This document shows positions 23,241 through 34,892 of a stretch of DNA of 64,000 nt, one piece after another. The notes under the pieces are model-generated. The model ran no database searches and was not told the origin of the DNA. It was given only the letters and a program-made list of their open reading frames with translations. How positions within the stretch are numbered: position 1 is the stretch's first letter; each line of letters starts with the position of its first letter. The stretch lies in contig CM075348.1 in NCBI GenBank assembly GCA_037693485.1, positions 125,313,609 through 125,377,608 of the forward strand, read 5' to 3'. The stretch comes from Kitagawia praeruptora. Lineage: Eukaryota > Streptophyta > Magnoliopsida > Apiales > Apiaceae. A program made the position numbers and the translations under genes.

Positions 23241-24666
23241 GCCTGCATTCAGCAAATTAGTTGTAAATGTTAATTATGCACTGTGAGTTTTACACCGGGT
23301 AGAAAAAATTTCACTCAGAAAAATCAAGTTAACTGCAGATTTACGGCTTGGATATGATGTCTAAGTCATGCAGTCGGAACTGAGAAACATAGTTTCATTA
23401 TGTAGCTTACTGATTTCTAGTTCATACCTGATGGAGCAGTAACCAATCAATGCTAGACACCGTAAGACAGAATTCTATAGATAAAAACCTATCCTGAACA
23501 TTTGGAGCACGATTTGAATATGTGACAACAACACAATGAGCAACAGAATATAAATAGATCAACAGAAAATAGAATTGCAAACCTTAACTTGTATGACTAC
23601 AGGCTAAAGGCAAGATAAAAACACTGAACCAAGTAAAGAATAAACATGAAATGGTGACTATACGGCGATCTCAGAATTGAGAATAAGATATCAATATCCC
23701 TCAACCCCCCATCTAATTAAGGAAATGGTGGCAAGTTGACATTAAAAACTTCATTACTTACCTACTATCAGCGATGCTCTCTGTTCTTGGATGATTAGCT
23801 ACAATGAATTTATATTACCATAGTAGTTTTGGCTGCACTTAAAATTATCAAAAATAGTTGCATCAAAATGAATTCATGCTAGAATGCTGAATAAAGTGTT
23901 ATACCAACATATATTTTGACAATTTCTCATTGCGCAAAGAGGTGGTCATGCCATTGGCCGCCCACTTCTCATTATAGGTTTGTCCGGGAACGTGTTCAAA
24001 GCCATCCTTTCTTGGAACCCAAAATCGCCAATGCTTTGGTCTAAGCATATAAGGTTAAATTTGTAATAAATCTACAGCTTATATCGTGAATAAAGTACGG
24101 GCATACATCTCAAATCTATATACGAATGTAGCAGCCAAATTTATAAATCTCTTCAGTTTCTTAGATAGATCAGTCAAATCATTTATAGTAAAAATATCTC
24201 AGAACGGTAATTCTAAATCTCCTTATTTTTCTTACTCTCCAAACTATCCTTCCACTAATTTACCAGCGAAAGAAACTTTAAGGGCTAGGTAAAAGCTCAC
24301 AACATTGCCTTTCAGGGAAAGTAGGGATCACAACATTGGCTTTCGTGGAAAGTAGGACTTTAGTCTCTGATATCTGAGATCAATTTAACTAGGAAATTAG
24401 TGAGTGAACATACGTTACATATTTGTGAAAATTTTCAATTATTTAAATAAACCATAAAAAATAAAAAGAAACTTCTAAAACTTCAAAGACTATAACAGAG
24501 AGGTGATGTCGTAAACAAATCAGTGCCTTAAGACCTACTTCACAAACAATCAGACGAAGAAGAATTAGAGATATATAAACATATTTTGAAAAGCTAAACC
24601 AAACGAACTTGAGTAAAAATTAAATAAAGCTACTTCTAACGCCATTATGTGTCATTTTTCTTGGAC
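23241..24666. other. Intron-like and unassigned DNA between gene fragments
   Basis: There is no clear gene. On the minus strand about 24025-23900 reads as an open stretch with HWRFWVPRKDGFEHVPGQTY and KWAANGMTTSLR, which looks like coding sequence from a family I do not recognise. Around 24297-24357 a 34-bp direct repeat (CACAACATTG...GGAAAGTAGG) occurs twice. Confidence 0.35.
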
Positions 24667-24852
24667 CATAAGTTTGTATCGTTCGCAGAAATGTAGTGCC
24701 ATCTCCCCAACAGCTGCACCACAGACTATAACCTTGGCACCTGATTCTGAAACAGATTTAATGAGCTCCTCAACCTTTGACTCTGCTGTTTCAGTAGCGG
24801 AAGTATCAATGCCGCTTACAAACAATGCTACATATTCTTTAAAACCATACAT
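24667..24852 (-). pseudogene. Exon fragment of chaperonin CCT subunit theta
   Basis: A CAG acceptor (24853-24855) precedes an open exon that ends at a GT donor. It encodes EYVALFVSGIDTSATETAES, VEELIKSVSESGAKVIV and GEMALHFCERYKLM. This matches the apical-domain region of T-complex protein 1 theta (CCT8), a subunit of the cytosolic TRiC folding complex. Only one exon of about 62 codons is here; no other CCT8 exon is visible on either side, so the fragment cannot make the subunit. It lies on the same strand as the KAS III and MADS fragments. Confidence 0.85.
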
Positions 24853-25585
24853 CTGACGATGGTACAATATTTATGTAGAACTCCATCCAAAAGTTTTACA
24901 ACTCTCGCATTATCAACATTAAATATATAAACAATAACACAATTATGGGGAAGTTAGAACAATTACCCAATCGATGTAGCTTCACAGAATAATTGATGAT
25001 AAAAGTGATCATTAGTTTGTAGAGTTGATTGACGAAAATAAACCACTTCATTTGTGCTTGGATCCTATTGTAATCCTTCTGCTTGTTGTCGTCCTTCATG
25101 TAACTGTTTAATACATACATGAGTATATACTTATAAGCTAGGTTTAGATACTAAACAATAATATATGTAAAATAAGTTTCTAGGCACAGTGAGATGTGCG
25201 TACTCTTCCATGAAGATCTATGTTCGACTCGTGAAATAGATGATCCTGTCATGATGTATCTGTAGATGTAAGTTGTTAGTTACGAACATATAATTGCAGA
25301 TTTCTGAATCAAACACTACATGTTTTTAAAGTTTATCGAGCTCATCAACCATGCTTTAAAGTTTATTGAGCTCATCAACCATGCGCTGAGTCTATTGGAA
25401 ATCATAAAAATTGGTATAGTGGAATCTATATTACTAAATCTCAATATATATAACTAACCCCACCATAGGTTAGTGGTTTACTTCAAAGGAAAAAAGAAAA
25501 AAACAGCTCATGTATATGCAAGCGATCCAGTGAGTTATTAAATTCAAATAAAGATCCAAAAAGTAAGGTAAGCTAACAGGTTCAC
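24853..25585. other. Unassigned DNA between CCT8 and MADS fragments
   Basis: I recognise no coding exon. A short direct repeat of TTTAAAGTTTATCGAGCTCATCAACCATGC-like sequence occurs twice near 25327-25385. Confidence 0.35.
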
Positions 25586-26080
25586 CCTATCTGATCTAAT
25601 CTGCTTCAAGGAGAAAACATTCTGCTTTTCTAGTGAATGAAGGTCATCTCTATTCAAGGAGCCTAGATCCTCCCCTTTGAAATTCCTGACAATATTAGAA
25701 CAAAACAATGTAGATCAAGACACTAACCATAGGGAGTGCCTTCCTTTAGTAATGGAAAACATCCAGAGGAAGATTTGAAAAATAGAGGAACCATTAATGT
25801 GATCATATCTCTCTGTACCTAAATTTAAGTTGTAAAAAGTAGGGGCGTCTATTAGAAATGTTTGTCAGTTTAGATTTGTGAAAGAAATCATTGGGAATAA
25901 ACAATTTTGTCGGCTACAATATGTAACAACGTAATGATAATCACATATATATTTTACACATTCCAAATAATTAACAGAAGTAGTTCTACTTATAAACTTA
26001 CCTTTCTAATTGTTTTAGAGAATCATAGCAGTGCTTAAGTTTCATGTAATCATGATAGCTATTCCGTTCCCATGCATTTT
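25586..26080 (-). pseudogene. Two K-domain exons of a MIKC MADS-box gene
   Basis: The upstream exon on the minus strand (about 26080-26002) encodes NAWERNSYHDYMKLKHCYDS and LKQLER and ends at a GTAAG donor. The next exon (25685-25586) is exactly 100 bp between an AG acceptor and a GTGAA donor, and encodes NFKGEDLGSLNRDDLHSLEK and SLKQIRSDR. Both match the keratin-like K domain of SEPALLATA/AGL6-type MADS proteins (compare the NSYREYLKLK and GEDLGPLN motifs), and 100 bp is the usual size of that exon. The MADS DNA-binding exon and the C-terminal exons are missing. The CACTA element inserted 12 bp beyond the upstream exon. Subfamily is uncertain. Confidence 0.82.
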
Positions 26081-27259
26081 CTAAGCAACATTCACTACAA
26101 GAAAACAAGGCTAAATATGACCGAATAAATATGACCGCGGCTAAATTCGACCGTATTCGGTGGAAAATTTTCGGCCCGGCTAAATTCGACCGAATTCGGT
26201 CGAATTTAGCCGCGGTCATATTTATTCGGTCATATTTAGTACTAAATTCGACCGATTTTCGTTCGGTCGAATTTAGTAGCTACTAGATTTGACTGATTTT
26301 ATTTCGGTCGAATTTAGTAGCTACTAAATTCGACCGATTTTCGTTCGGTCGAATTTAGTAGCTACTAAATTCGACCGATTTTTCGTTTCGGTCGAATTTA
26401 GCAATCGCAAAAAAATGGGGGGAAAAGTCCCGCCCATAATATTTTGGGTCGAATTTATAAATGTGACCGAATTCGGTCAAATATTAAATTTGACCGAATA
26501 TGGTTGAATTTACCAGCATTAAATTCAACCAAAAATGGTCGAATTTAATAAATGTGACCAAATTCGGTTGAATTTATTATTTTTAGAAATTGAAAAAATA
26601 TTATTAAATATTTAAATAAGTAGATTGCCTAAATAAATTAAATAAGTATCTAATAAATTTGAAAAAATATTATTACATATTTAAATTAAATAAGTTAAAT
26701 TTTTATTTTATTCAAAAAACGTTAAATTTTTATTTAGTAGATTGTCTAAATAAATTAAATAAGTATCTAATTAGTTTGAAAAAATATTATTAAATATTTA
26801 AATGTTTGTACACATCATGAAAAAATATTTAAAAATACAAGGATAACATTATTCATATGTATAAATTTAGTTTATGAGTAAAAAATGTACATATGATAGG
26901 AGAAAGTTGAATTTTATTTAGTAGATTGTTTAAATAAATTAAATAAGTATCTAATTAGTTTGAAAAAATACAAAAAAAAATATGAGGATATTGGAAAGAC
27001 ATATTGTACATCATGAAAAAATATTTATAAATAGAAGGATGACATTAATCATATGTATAAATTTAGTTTGTACAAAAAAAAATATTCATATGATTTAATA
27101 AAAATGTTCTTTTTTATTAAAAAAAATGTTCTTTTTTTTTAAAAAATATCTAATTAGTTGTAAAAAATACAAAAAAAAATATGGGAGTATCCGGAAGACA
27201 TATTATATTATATAAAAAATAGAAAATAATAATGAGGGGGGAAAAATTAATGGTCAACT

Positions 27260-28840
27260 AGTACTTTTACTAGTAACTAGTGTTTTTTCACGAATTGTTA
27301 TTCCCAAATTTTTAAAAAATAAAACATTAATGGTCCAACCGTACGGATGTCAAGATATATATAATTAAGTGATATTCCCAAATTTTTAAAAAATAAAAAA
27401 TTAATTTGGTTGGAGATCTTAGTAGATCACTACTATTATAACTAGTACTAGTAACTAGTGCTTTCTCACGAATTGTTGTTTCTATTTTTAAAAATATGTT
27501 TCGACGATCCAACCATACGGATGTCAAGATATATCTAATTTAGTGATATTCCCAAATTTTCAAAAATTAAAAAATTAATTTGTTTGGAGACCTTAGTAGA
27601 TCACTTCTATTGTAACTAGTACTAGTAACTAGTGCTTTCTCACGAATTGTTGTTTCTATTTTTAAAAATTATTTTTCGACGATCCAACCGTACGGATGTC
27701 AATATATATCTAATTTAGTGATATTCCCAAATTTTAAAAAAATAAAAAATTAATTTGGTTCGAGATCTTAGTAGATCACTACTATTCTAACAAGTACTAG
27801 TAACTAGTGTTTTGTCACTGATTGTTGTCTCTATTTTTTAAAAAATATTTTTCAACGATCCACCCGTACGGATGTCAAGATATATATAATTTAGTGATAT
27901 TCCCAAATTTACAAAAAATAAAAAATTAATTTGGTTCGAGATCTTAGTAGATCACTACTATTCTAACTAGTACTAGTAACTAGTGCTTTGTCACGGATTG
28001 TTGTCTCTATTTTTTAAAAAATATTTCTCGACGATCCAACCGTACGGATGTCAAGATATATATAATTTAGTGATATTCCCAAATTTTCAAAAAATAAAAA
28101 ATTATTTTGGTTGGAGATCTTTGTAGATCACTACTATTCTAACTGGTACTAGTAACTAGTGCTTTGTCAATGATTGTTGTCTCTATTTTTTAAAAAATAT
28201 TTCTCGACGATCCAACCGTACGGTTCTCAAGATATATCTAATTTAATGATATTCCCACATTTTCAAAAAATAAAAAATTAATTTGGTTGGAGATCTTAGT
28301 AGTCAACTACTGAATTGACTAGTACTAGTAAGTAGTGCTTCGTCCCACATTGTTGTTTCTATTTTTTTAAAAATATTTCTCGACGACCCAACCCTACGGA
28401 GGTCAAGATCCATCATTCTTAATGTTATTTCCAAAATTTTAGAAAAAAATAAATTAATTTGCTTTGGTAATTTAACGGTCAACTAGTACTTGACTGTAAC
28501 CCCTAAACATGGTTTCGTCAGGGTTTGGTGTTTCGATTTTTTTAAAATTATTTCTCGACGACCCAACCCTACGGAGGTCAATATCCATCCTTCTTAATGT
28601 TATTTCCAAAATTTTAGAAAAAAATAAATTAATTTGCTTTGGTAATTTAACGGTCAACTAGTACTTGACTGTAACCCCTAAACATGGTTTCGTCAGGGTT
28701 TGGTGTTTCGATTTTTTTAAAAACAATTCTCGATGACCCAACCGTACGGTGGTTAAGATTCATCCTTTTTAATGTTATTTCAAAAATTTTAGAAAAAAAT
28801 AAATTAATTTGGTTTGGTAATTTAACGGTCAACTAGTTTG
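27260..28840. repeat. 175-bp tandem repeat array in the CACTA interior
   Basis: About nine units share a core CGACGATCCAACCGTACGG, seen near 27330, 27508, 27679, 27854, 28029, 28206, 28381, 28557 and 28733. Each also contains ACTAGTACTAGTAACTAGTG-like palindromic sequence and TAATTTAGTGATATTCCC. The last units encode near-identical 61-codon frames, which I treat as a by-product of the repeat. The same unit in reverse occurs at 37890-38771, 52109-52255 and 61131-61277. Confidence 0.88.
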
Positions 28841-28849
28841 GAAATTTAA

Positions 28850-29345
28850 TTTAAAAATTAAATAAAAATAGAAAAAAGCCAAAATTTAATTTAAATTTTA
28901 TACACACCAAAGTAGTCATACTCATTATTTGTGTGATGAATCTTACTCTACTTTCACTAATTTTCCATTTTTTTTAATATTTTCCCCATTTTTTACTAGT
29001 TTGTACAGTAAATTAAAAAATTAAATAAAAATAGAAAAAAGCCAAAATTTAATTTAAATTTCATACACACCAAAGTAGTCATACTCACTATTTGTGTGAT
29101 GAATCTTACCCTACTTTCATTAATTTTCCATTTTGTTTAATATTTTCCCCATTTTTTACTAGTTTGTACAATAAATTAAAAAATTAATTAAAAATAGAAA
29201 AAAAAACCAAAATTTAATTTAAATTTCATATACACCAAAGTATTCATACTCAATATTTGTGTGATGAATCTTACCTTACTTTCATTAATTTTCCATTTTG
29301 TTTTAATATTTTCCTCATTTTTAACTAGTTTGTAAAATTAATTAA
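28850..29345. repeat. 163-bp tandem repeat, three units
   Basis: Three units each contain ACACCAAAGTAGTCATACTC (about 28903, 29065 and 29230, the last with one change) and TGTGATGAATCTTAC. Related sequence in reverse orientation is found at 36290-36410 and 37720-37860. Confidence 0.85.
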
Positions 29346-29739
29346 AAAATTAAATAAAAATAGAAAAAATGCCTATTTTTTAACATAAAATTTTGTGGTA
29401 TGACTACTTGGGTGATAATTAATTCTGAATAAATATTTTGTTTTTTTTTCTATTTTATTTATTTTTTTGGCCTTTATTCCTATTTTAATTAATTTTTTAA
29501 AATAATAATTTCAACCAAATATTCAATTCGACCGAATTCGGTCGAATTTAGTCGAGCTCCTAAATTCAACCATATTTGGTCGAATTTAACGTGTACATGG
29601 CTGTCTCTCATTGGTCCATTAAGTGTCACACGGATTGATAGTCAGTTAATCTTAGCCCTTAAAAAAACTAAATCCTAACCGTTTATTTAATAAATTATAT
29701 ACATACATAATATATACATATATATATATATATATCTAA

Positions 29740-29828
29740 CCCCCCTTGTCCCCTGCCCCCCTCCCCCCTCCCCCCTCCCCACATTTCCCCACTGCCCCCT
29801 TCCCCCCTCCCCCGTCGTCACCCCCCAC
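29740..29828. repeat. C-rich tract in the CACTA interior
   Basis: About 90 bp almost entirely of C runs of 4-6 separated by T, A or G. The opposite strand therefore carries many consecutive G runs. A related tract in reverse orientation is at 34893-34987. Confidence 0.9.
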
Positions 29829-31789
29829 CTGCATATATACACATACATAATTTTTTTTCTATTTTTTTTTTTTTTTTTTTATGTTCTTGAGTTTTCGAGA
29901 ATCAAACCAACATTTGGAGGCGTTATCGGTGTCCGATTTGAATGCTCTTATAGTCAAATCGAAGCCCTCATCATCCTCTATCCAAAAACATCATCAGATT
30001 TTGTGGGGGTAAAATTTATTAATTTCTCCTCTTTTTTTTATTAAATTCGAATTTAAATATTAAAATTATGAATTTTTGTAAACGTGTTTTGTTGCTAATT
30101 TTGATGTTACCATCATGTAGAATATGTTTTTCTAGTCAATTTCATATATTATATGTTGAATTTCGAGTTCAATAACGTATAGAAATCGAAGATTGATTAT
30201 CGTGTTCTTCGTGTTCTTGAGGATCGAAGCACTTTTGAAAGTGTTATTGAACTCCAATTTTGATGTTCTAGTTACCAAAATGAATCTCACATGATGTTCT
30301 AATCTTGAGCAGCAGATTCTGCTGCATTTTTTAAAAAATTGGTGAACATTAAATTCGACCGAATTTGGTCGAATTTAGTATATAAATTCGACTATATTTG
30401 GTCGAAGTTAGTGTACTAAATTCGACCAAATTTGGTCGAATTTAATGCAGTTCGGGCGCTAAAATTGAAATTTTTGAATTTTTTGCCAAAATTTGAAATT
30501 TTCAAAATTTTCAAATTTTTTGGTCGAATTTATAATTCGACCGATTTTGGTCAAATTTAGTATACTAATTTCGACCGAATATAGTCGAATTTATATACTA
30601 AATTCGACCGACTAATTCGGTCGAATTTATAAATTCGACCGAATTTTTCGGTCGAATTTATCCTAAATTCGACCGAATTACTAAATTTGACCAGCGCAAA
30701 TATGACCAACAGAAATTCGGTCGAATTTAGCTAAATATGACCGAATTCGGTCGAATTTAGCCGAATATGACCAAATTTCTGCGGTCATATTTAGCCATTT
30801 TTCTTGTAGTGATTATAAATCACAATAAGTAACATTATATACCCGTGCTACGCACACATGGTGTTTTTAATATTTCGAAAATACAAAATCAGTTCTATAT
30901 TAAAAAAACTAATAATTTAAAATTATGATGAAACTAAAGATCATGTCGAACTCTTTTAATCATTATATCAAACACTTGGCGAAGAGATTGATTTATGTCA
31001 TCTTTCTTAGCAATGTCAAAATCACTATCATCTTACACAATATAGAATAAAAGATAAAGAAATTATGAATTAAAAAACTCAGACTTTTAAAATTTTAGAA
31101 ATAAAAAACAAACTCAAAAAATAAATAAACAATTATGTTTGTACCTAGTAAGAAAATAGGAGAAGAAAATATAACAATGAAAGTTATAAAAAACAGCATT
31201 TACAAAATTACCTTTAGCATTCGGTCATTCATTCCCGTCGAAGATTCATCACTCCTCATCTTCTTCACAAAATCAAACAACTGTAAGTTACAACAAATAT
31301 ATTAAACACGTATATAAACACAAATATATACAATCAACACAAACATTGATAATAAAACATGAATAAAGAAATCATGAGAGTCATCCCATCATCAAATAAT
31401 AAACGATCAACACAAAAATCAATAATTAAATCATGAAAAAAAAAGATGTATGAGACGAAAAAATATAAACAATGAAAGAAAAAAGAGAGAACAATTTCAG
31501 AAAAATGAGATATTGAATTCATCTACTCGAGAAATACACAAATTCAAATTCAAATTTTGAATTGCGATAGAAAAAAATGGTAGGATAGTTCTAATCTGTT
31601 ATCGTGATGTCAGTGATTGAAGTAGATTGTGAAGCTGTTTGATATGGATCTCGGGTCCAACCCGGATTGATAGTCATTGATATAGTGTAATTTGTATTGT
31701 AGTGGATATTGGGTAATATCCAGAAGTAATGGGTTGACCAAAACTAAGATAAAATGACTAAAATGGTCCCTACAGCAAATTTAAAGAAT

Positions 31790-32294
31790 TTATTTGCCAG
31801 AAGTCTGAAATTGTGCTCGAATGTGCCTAGCAACAGTAGCTTCAAGTCTAGAGTTGACAGACTTCTCCAGTTGGTTCATTGCTTTGTCGCCTACCCCTCT
31901 CTACACCATATAAAATATTAGCAGCAATTATTATCTTGTAGTAAAAAAAATGCAGTTATCATCTGTAAAGTTCAAGTCTTCAAATAAACCTGGAAAGCCT
32001 ATGCAATGGTTGTTGATACTGTTTTCTCAACAGCAGGAGTCAATGGACGGGATACAGCTAGCCCAACTACAGCTATTTCCTTCTTCACCATTTTCTCCAA
32101 AACTACTTGTAAGTCCTTCGTCAAAGAGTTTGTTACCAAATTCAGTACTTGTGTTCGTTCTCACAATAACTTCTCTTGTTTTGCATTCTCTTCCTGAAAC
32201 CGAGCCCACAAAGCATCTGAATTATCCTTTACAGCTTTCTCCATACTCTCCCCAAGGGCAGTTTCAACTCTCCTCCATTCTTTGTTAACTGGTA
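31790..32294 (-). pseudogene. VARICOSE/EDC4 gene fragment, copy A
   Basis: The minus strand encodes the C-terminal part of VARICOSE, the plant enhancer of mRNA decapping (EDC4). Exon 1 (about 32294-31990) reads NKEWRRVETALGESMEKAVK, DALWARFQEENAK and LTKDL. A roughly 90-bp intron with GT...AG borders follows, then exon 2 (31900-31790) reading GDKAMNQLEKSVNSRLEATV and ARHIRAQFQTSGK. It is dead: a TGA follows EKLL, a TAG replaces Glu before AFQ, and a TAA follows TSGK. VARICOSE scaffolds the DCP1/DCP2 decapping complex in P-bodies; this piece lacks the WD40 region entirely. It lies inside a Helitron and is duplicated at 33210-33716. Confidence 0.88.
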
Positions 32295-33209
32295 CAACAA
32301 CAATAGAGGAATAGAACATGTATATGTCATGCATCGGTGTATTGATACGGGAAGTGCATATCGTGTGATTGGAGAAGAAACGTGGTTAAAGAGATTGATC
32401 AGAATGATTTCAAAAGAGAATTTCATTCCATGCTTCACATGTGTGGGATTGGTACCGCTGTACCAGACAATTAAAGTTTATCCGTTCAAATTCAAAAGAA
32501 AAAAATCAATTTTTGTAATTAGGTTGTAAAGTTGTGGTGTATATGTACATAAGATGTAATATACACTCTTTCATTTCAGTTCCTTTTGGTAATTCTGTGT
32601 AGCATTTTTGCGGTCTACCGTATCTTAACAAATCTTTGCTACTTAAACACAGGGAAAACTTAGTTACGTAGGTTCATGTCTAATATTTAGGTGAATCAAC
32701 CTGAATACTTTCTAAAATCTAAACTGAAGTTAGCTGGATTAACATGCCCTAATTAAATAATATTATAAATGTGAATCAGTATACAACAACCTGGTCGAAA
32801 ACATTTCTTAGTATAAAGGCATTTCGATTTTGAATTTTTTGGTAGTAAATTAAAAAAACTTGTACATTAGTTTTTGCACAATGGTATCTCTTGGTGATTG
32901 CATTTAATTCTACGCTGTGAAATTTTGGATTTTTCATATTGTAAATTTTAGAATAAGTTTTTGCAAGAAAATTACAGAATTTCTATCTAATTCTAATAAG
33001 CTCTGGGTTAATTAAATATATATTCATTTACGGAATAATTTTAAGGAAATTTTAGTTTAAGCATCCATAAAATCGTAACTATCCTTCTCGAGTTGTCGTC
33101 ACCTCTTCTCAACTCAAAACTTTAAAAGAAAAAAAGAAGCTAGCTAGTTATTTCATCAACTCTATGTAATTAAGCTAGTTATTTTATATGAGCATCAGTT
33201 ATGCAAACC

Positions 33210-33716
33210 TAAAGAATTTGTTTGCCAGAAGTCTGAAATTGTGCTTGGATGTGCCGAGCAACAGTAGCTTCAAGTCTAGAGTTGACAGACTTCTCCAATT
33301 GGTTCACTGTTTTGTCGCCTACCCCTCTCCGCACCATATAAAATATTAGCAGCAGTTATTATCATTTAGTAAAAAAAAATGCAGTTATCATCTTTAAAGT
33401 TCAAGTCTTCAAATAAACCTGGAAAGCCTCTGTGATGGCTGTTGATACTGTTTTCTCAATAGCAGGAGTCAATGCACATGATATAGCTAGCCCAACTGCA
33501 GCTATTTCCTTCTTCACCATTTTCTCCAAAATTGCTGGTAAGTCCTTCGTCAAAGAGTTCGTTACCAAATTCAATACTTGTTGTGTTCGCTCTCGCAATA
33601 ACTTCTCCCGTTTTGCATTCTCTTCCTGAAACCGATCCCACAAAGCATCTTAATTAGACTTTACAGCTTACTCCATACTCTTCCCACGGGCAGTTTCAAC
33701 TCTCCTCCTTCTTTGT
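33210..33716 (-). pseudogene. VARICOSE/EDC4 gene fragment, copy B
   Basis: Same exon-intron-exon segment as copy A, in the same orientation. Exon 1 (about 33716-33419) keeps a longer open frame (MWDRFQEENAKREKLLRERT, LTKDLPAILEKMVKKE, AITEAFQ). Stops precede it (SME*AVKSN*DALW). The intron acceptor AG before exon 2 is mutated to GG near 33329, so it could not splice normally. Exon 2 (33328-33210) retains TSGKQ where copy A has a stop. The two copies differ in many positions, so the duplication is old. Each is too short and too damaged to encode a decapping factor. Confidence 0.88.
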
Positions 33717-34858
33717 TAACTGACATCAACCATCACTTTGTACAACAACCATCACTGACATCTATTTTTGTGGAGTAATTCTTTTTGCATATTTAGAAGC
33801 TGCAAGAAACAATAGACTGACAAATAAGATATAAGAAGATTAATATGACTCAGGGAAAGAATTGTGATTTTTTTTCCTTCCAAATCTCCACTGGGAGTCG
33901 CACAAAAAAGAAATTAATTTAACTTCTTACAATAGAGAAAATTATAATAACAAACTCTATACTACCTTCAAGTTAATTAGGAGAATTCGACATATATCTT
34001 AGACAAAAGATTATACAGAGGCATCTGCATTTCTGCCACCTGATTAGTTGAAGCCTCCACATACTCAAACCCGAGAGGCAAATTTCACGAATTATATGTT
34101 TATCGTACAACAGATACACAAATCTTAATTCCACAAAATTATTCAACAATAAAAAAAACATCAAATAAATAAACAACCATCTTCAAATACCAAAATAATA
34201 AATTTCTACACTACAAACACCTGGTTATTTGGGACACATTTTTGTTCAGGCATAAAACCAAACACTTAACACTCTACTTTACCAATAGAGCACTGAATCA
34301 CAATTACCAACCACTGAGTCCCAATACATAACTAAACACAAATCAATACACACGATACAGAAATTAACATCAAAATCATTACACACCCATAAATCAATTG
34401 ATTTCGTTTACGAATGAGCATCCGGTGTTTGGAGATAGATGGAAAAGTATGAATACTTACCCGTATTTTTAATAGTTCCGGATGATTTCATCTCTTCAAA
34501 GTGTAGAATTTTGGATCACGTGGAATTTGAATTTGCAGCCTGAGTTAGGAAATTAAGCGTGTGTATTATAATGGAAAGTAGGTATATTAGGAAATTGGAT
34601 CCGGGAATATAACCCATTAACCCGTATTATAATAGAAAATAATTTAATTAAGGAAGTTGGGTCAAACATGGATCATCCGTTAACCCATTTAAGCATGAGA
34701 ATTTACAAAAATATCCTTAAAATAGGGGCAAAACAGGAATTTCCCAAGGATGCTTCACTAGCAGGAATTTAGTTATATGATGATATGATAAATCATTAAT
34801 TTGAATGAGTAGATTGATAGATATAAATTTTTGAAAATTAAATTTATGTACGTCTATA

Positions 34859-34880
34859 GAGAGAGAGAGAGAGAGAGAGC
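34859..34880. repeat. (GA)n microsatellite
   Basis: Ten perfect GA units. It marks the start of the surviving part of CACTA copy 2. Confidence 0.9.
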
Positions 34881-34892
34881 AGGAGTGTGTTT

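Larger units (their letters stand above)
26093..30811. mobile_element. Non-autonomous CACTA (En/Spm) transposon, 4.7 kb
   Basis: The termini are CACTACAAGAAAA and TTTTTCTTGTAGTG, flanked by a perfect 3-bp duplication ATT (26090-26092 and 30812-30814). Subterminal regions (about 26110-26580 and 30345-30795) are packed with direct and inverted GGTCGAATTTA / CGACCGAATTCGG repeats, the expected transposase-binding zones. The interior (about 26580-30340) carries no transposase frame; it consists of AT-rich DNA, a 175-bp tandem array, a 163-bp array, a C-rich tract and about 500 bp of unremarkable sequence at 29840-30340. It must rely on an autonomous relative. It sits inside or beside the MADS fragment. 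Confidence 0.92.
30835..34788 (-). mobile_element. Helitron carrying host-gene fragments
   Basis: On the minus strand the 5' end reads TCATATCATCATATAACTAA at 34788, preceded by A. The 3' side has an imperfect hairpin of Helitron type (GTGCGTAGCACGGG, 30841-30855) followed by TATATAATG in place of the expected CTAG, so that boundary is approximate. It holds two VARICOSE fragments (31790-32294 and 33210-33716). The rest (30860-31789, 32297-33209, 33717-34788) has no frame I recognise. One open stretch on the plus strand at 32329-32480 (TGSAYRVIGEETWLKRLIRM) may be another exon of unknown origin. No Rep/helicase is present. Confidence 0.62.

Noticed and set aside
28472..28832. Tandem 61-codon frames beginning MTVKLP
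   Set aside because: They are read-outs of the 175-bp repeat; the unit length is not a multiple of three and other units are closed.
17164..30811. One giant CACTA from 17164 to 30811
   Set aside because: The 17164 terminus is followed by the inverted version of the same right end, and the ATT duplication pairs 26093 with 30811, so two separate elements are present.
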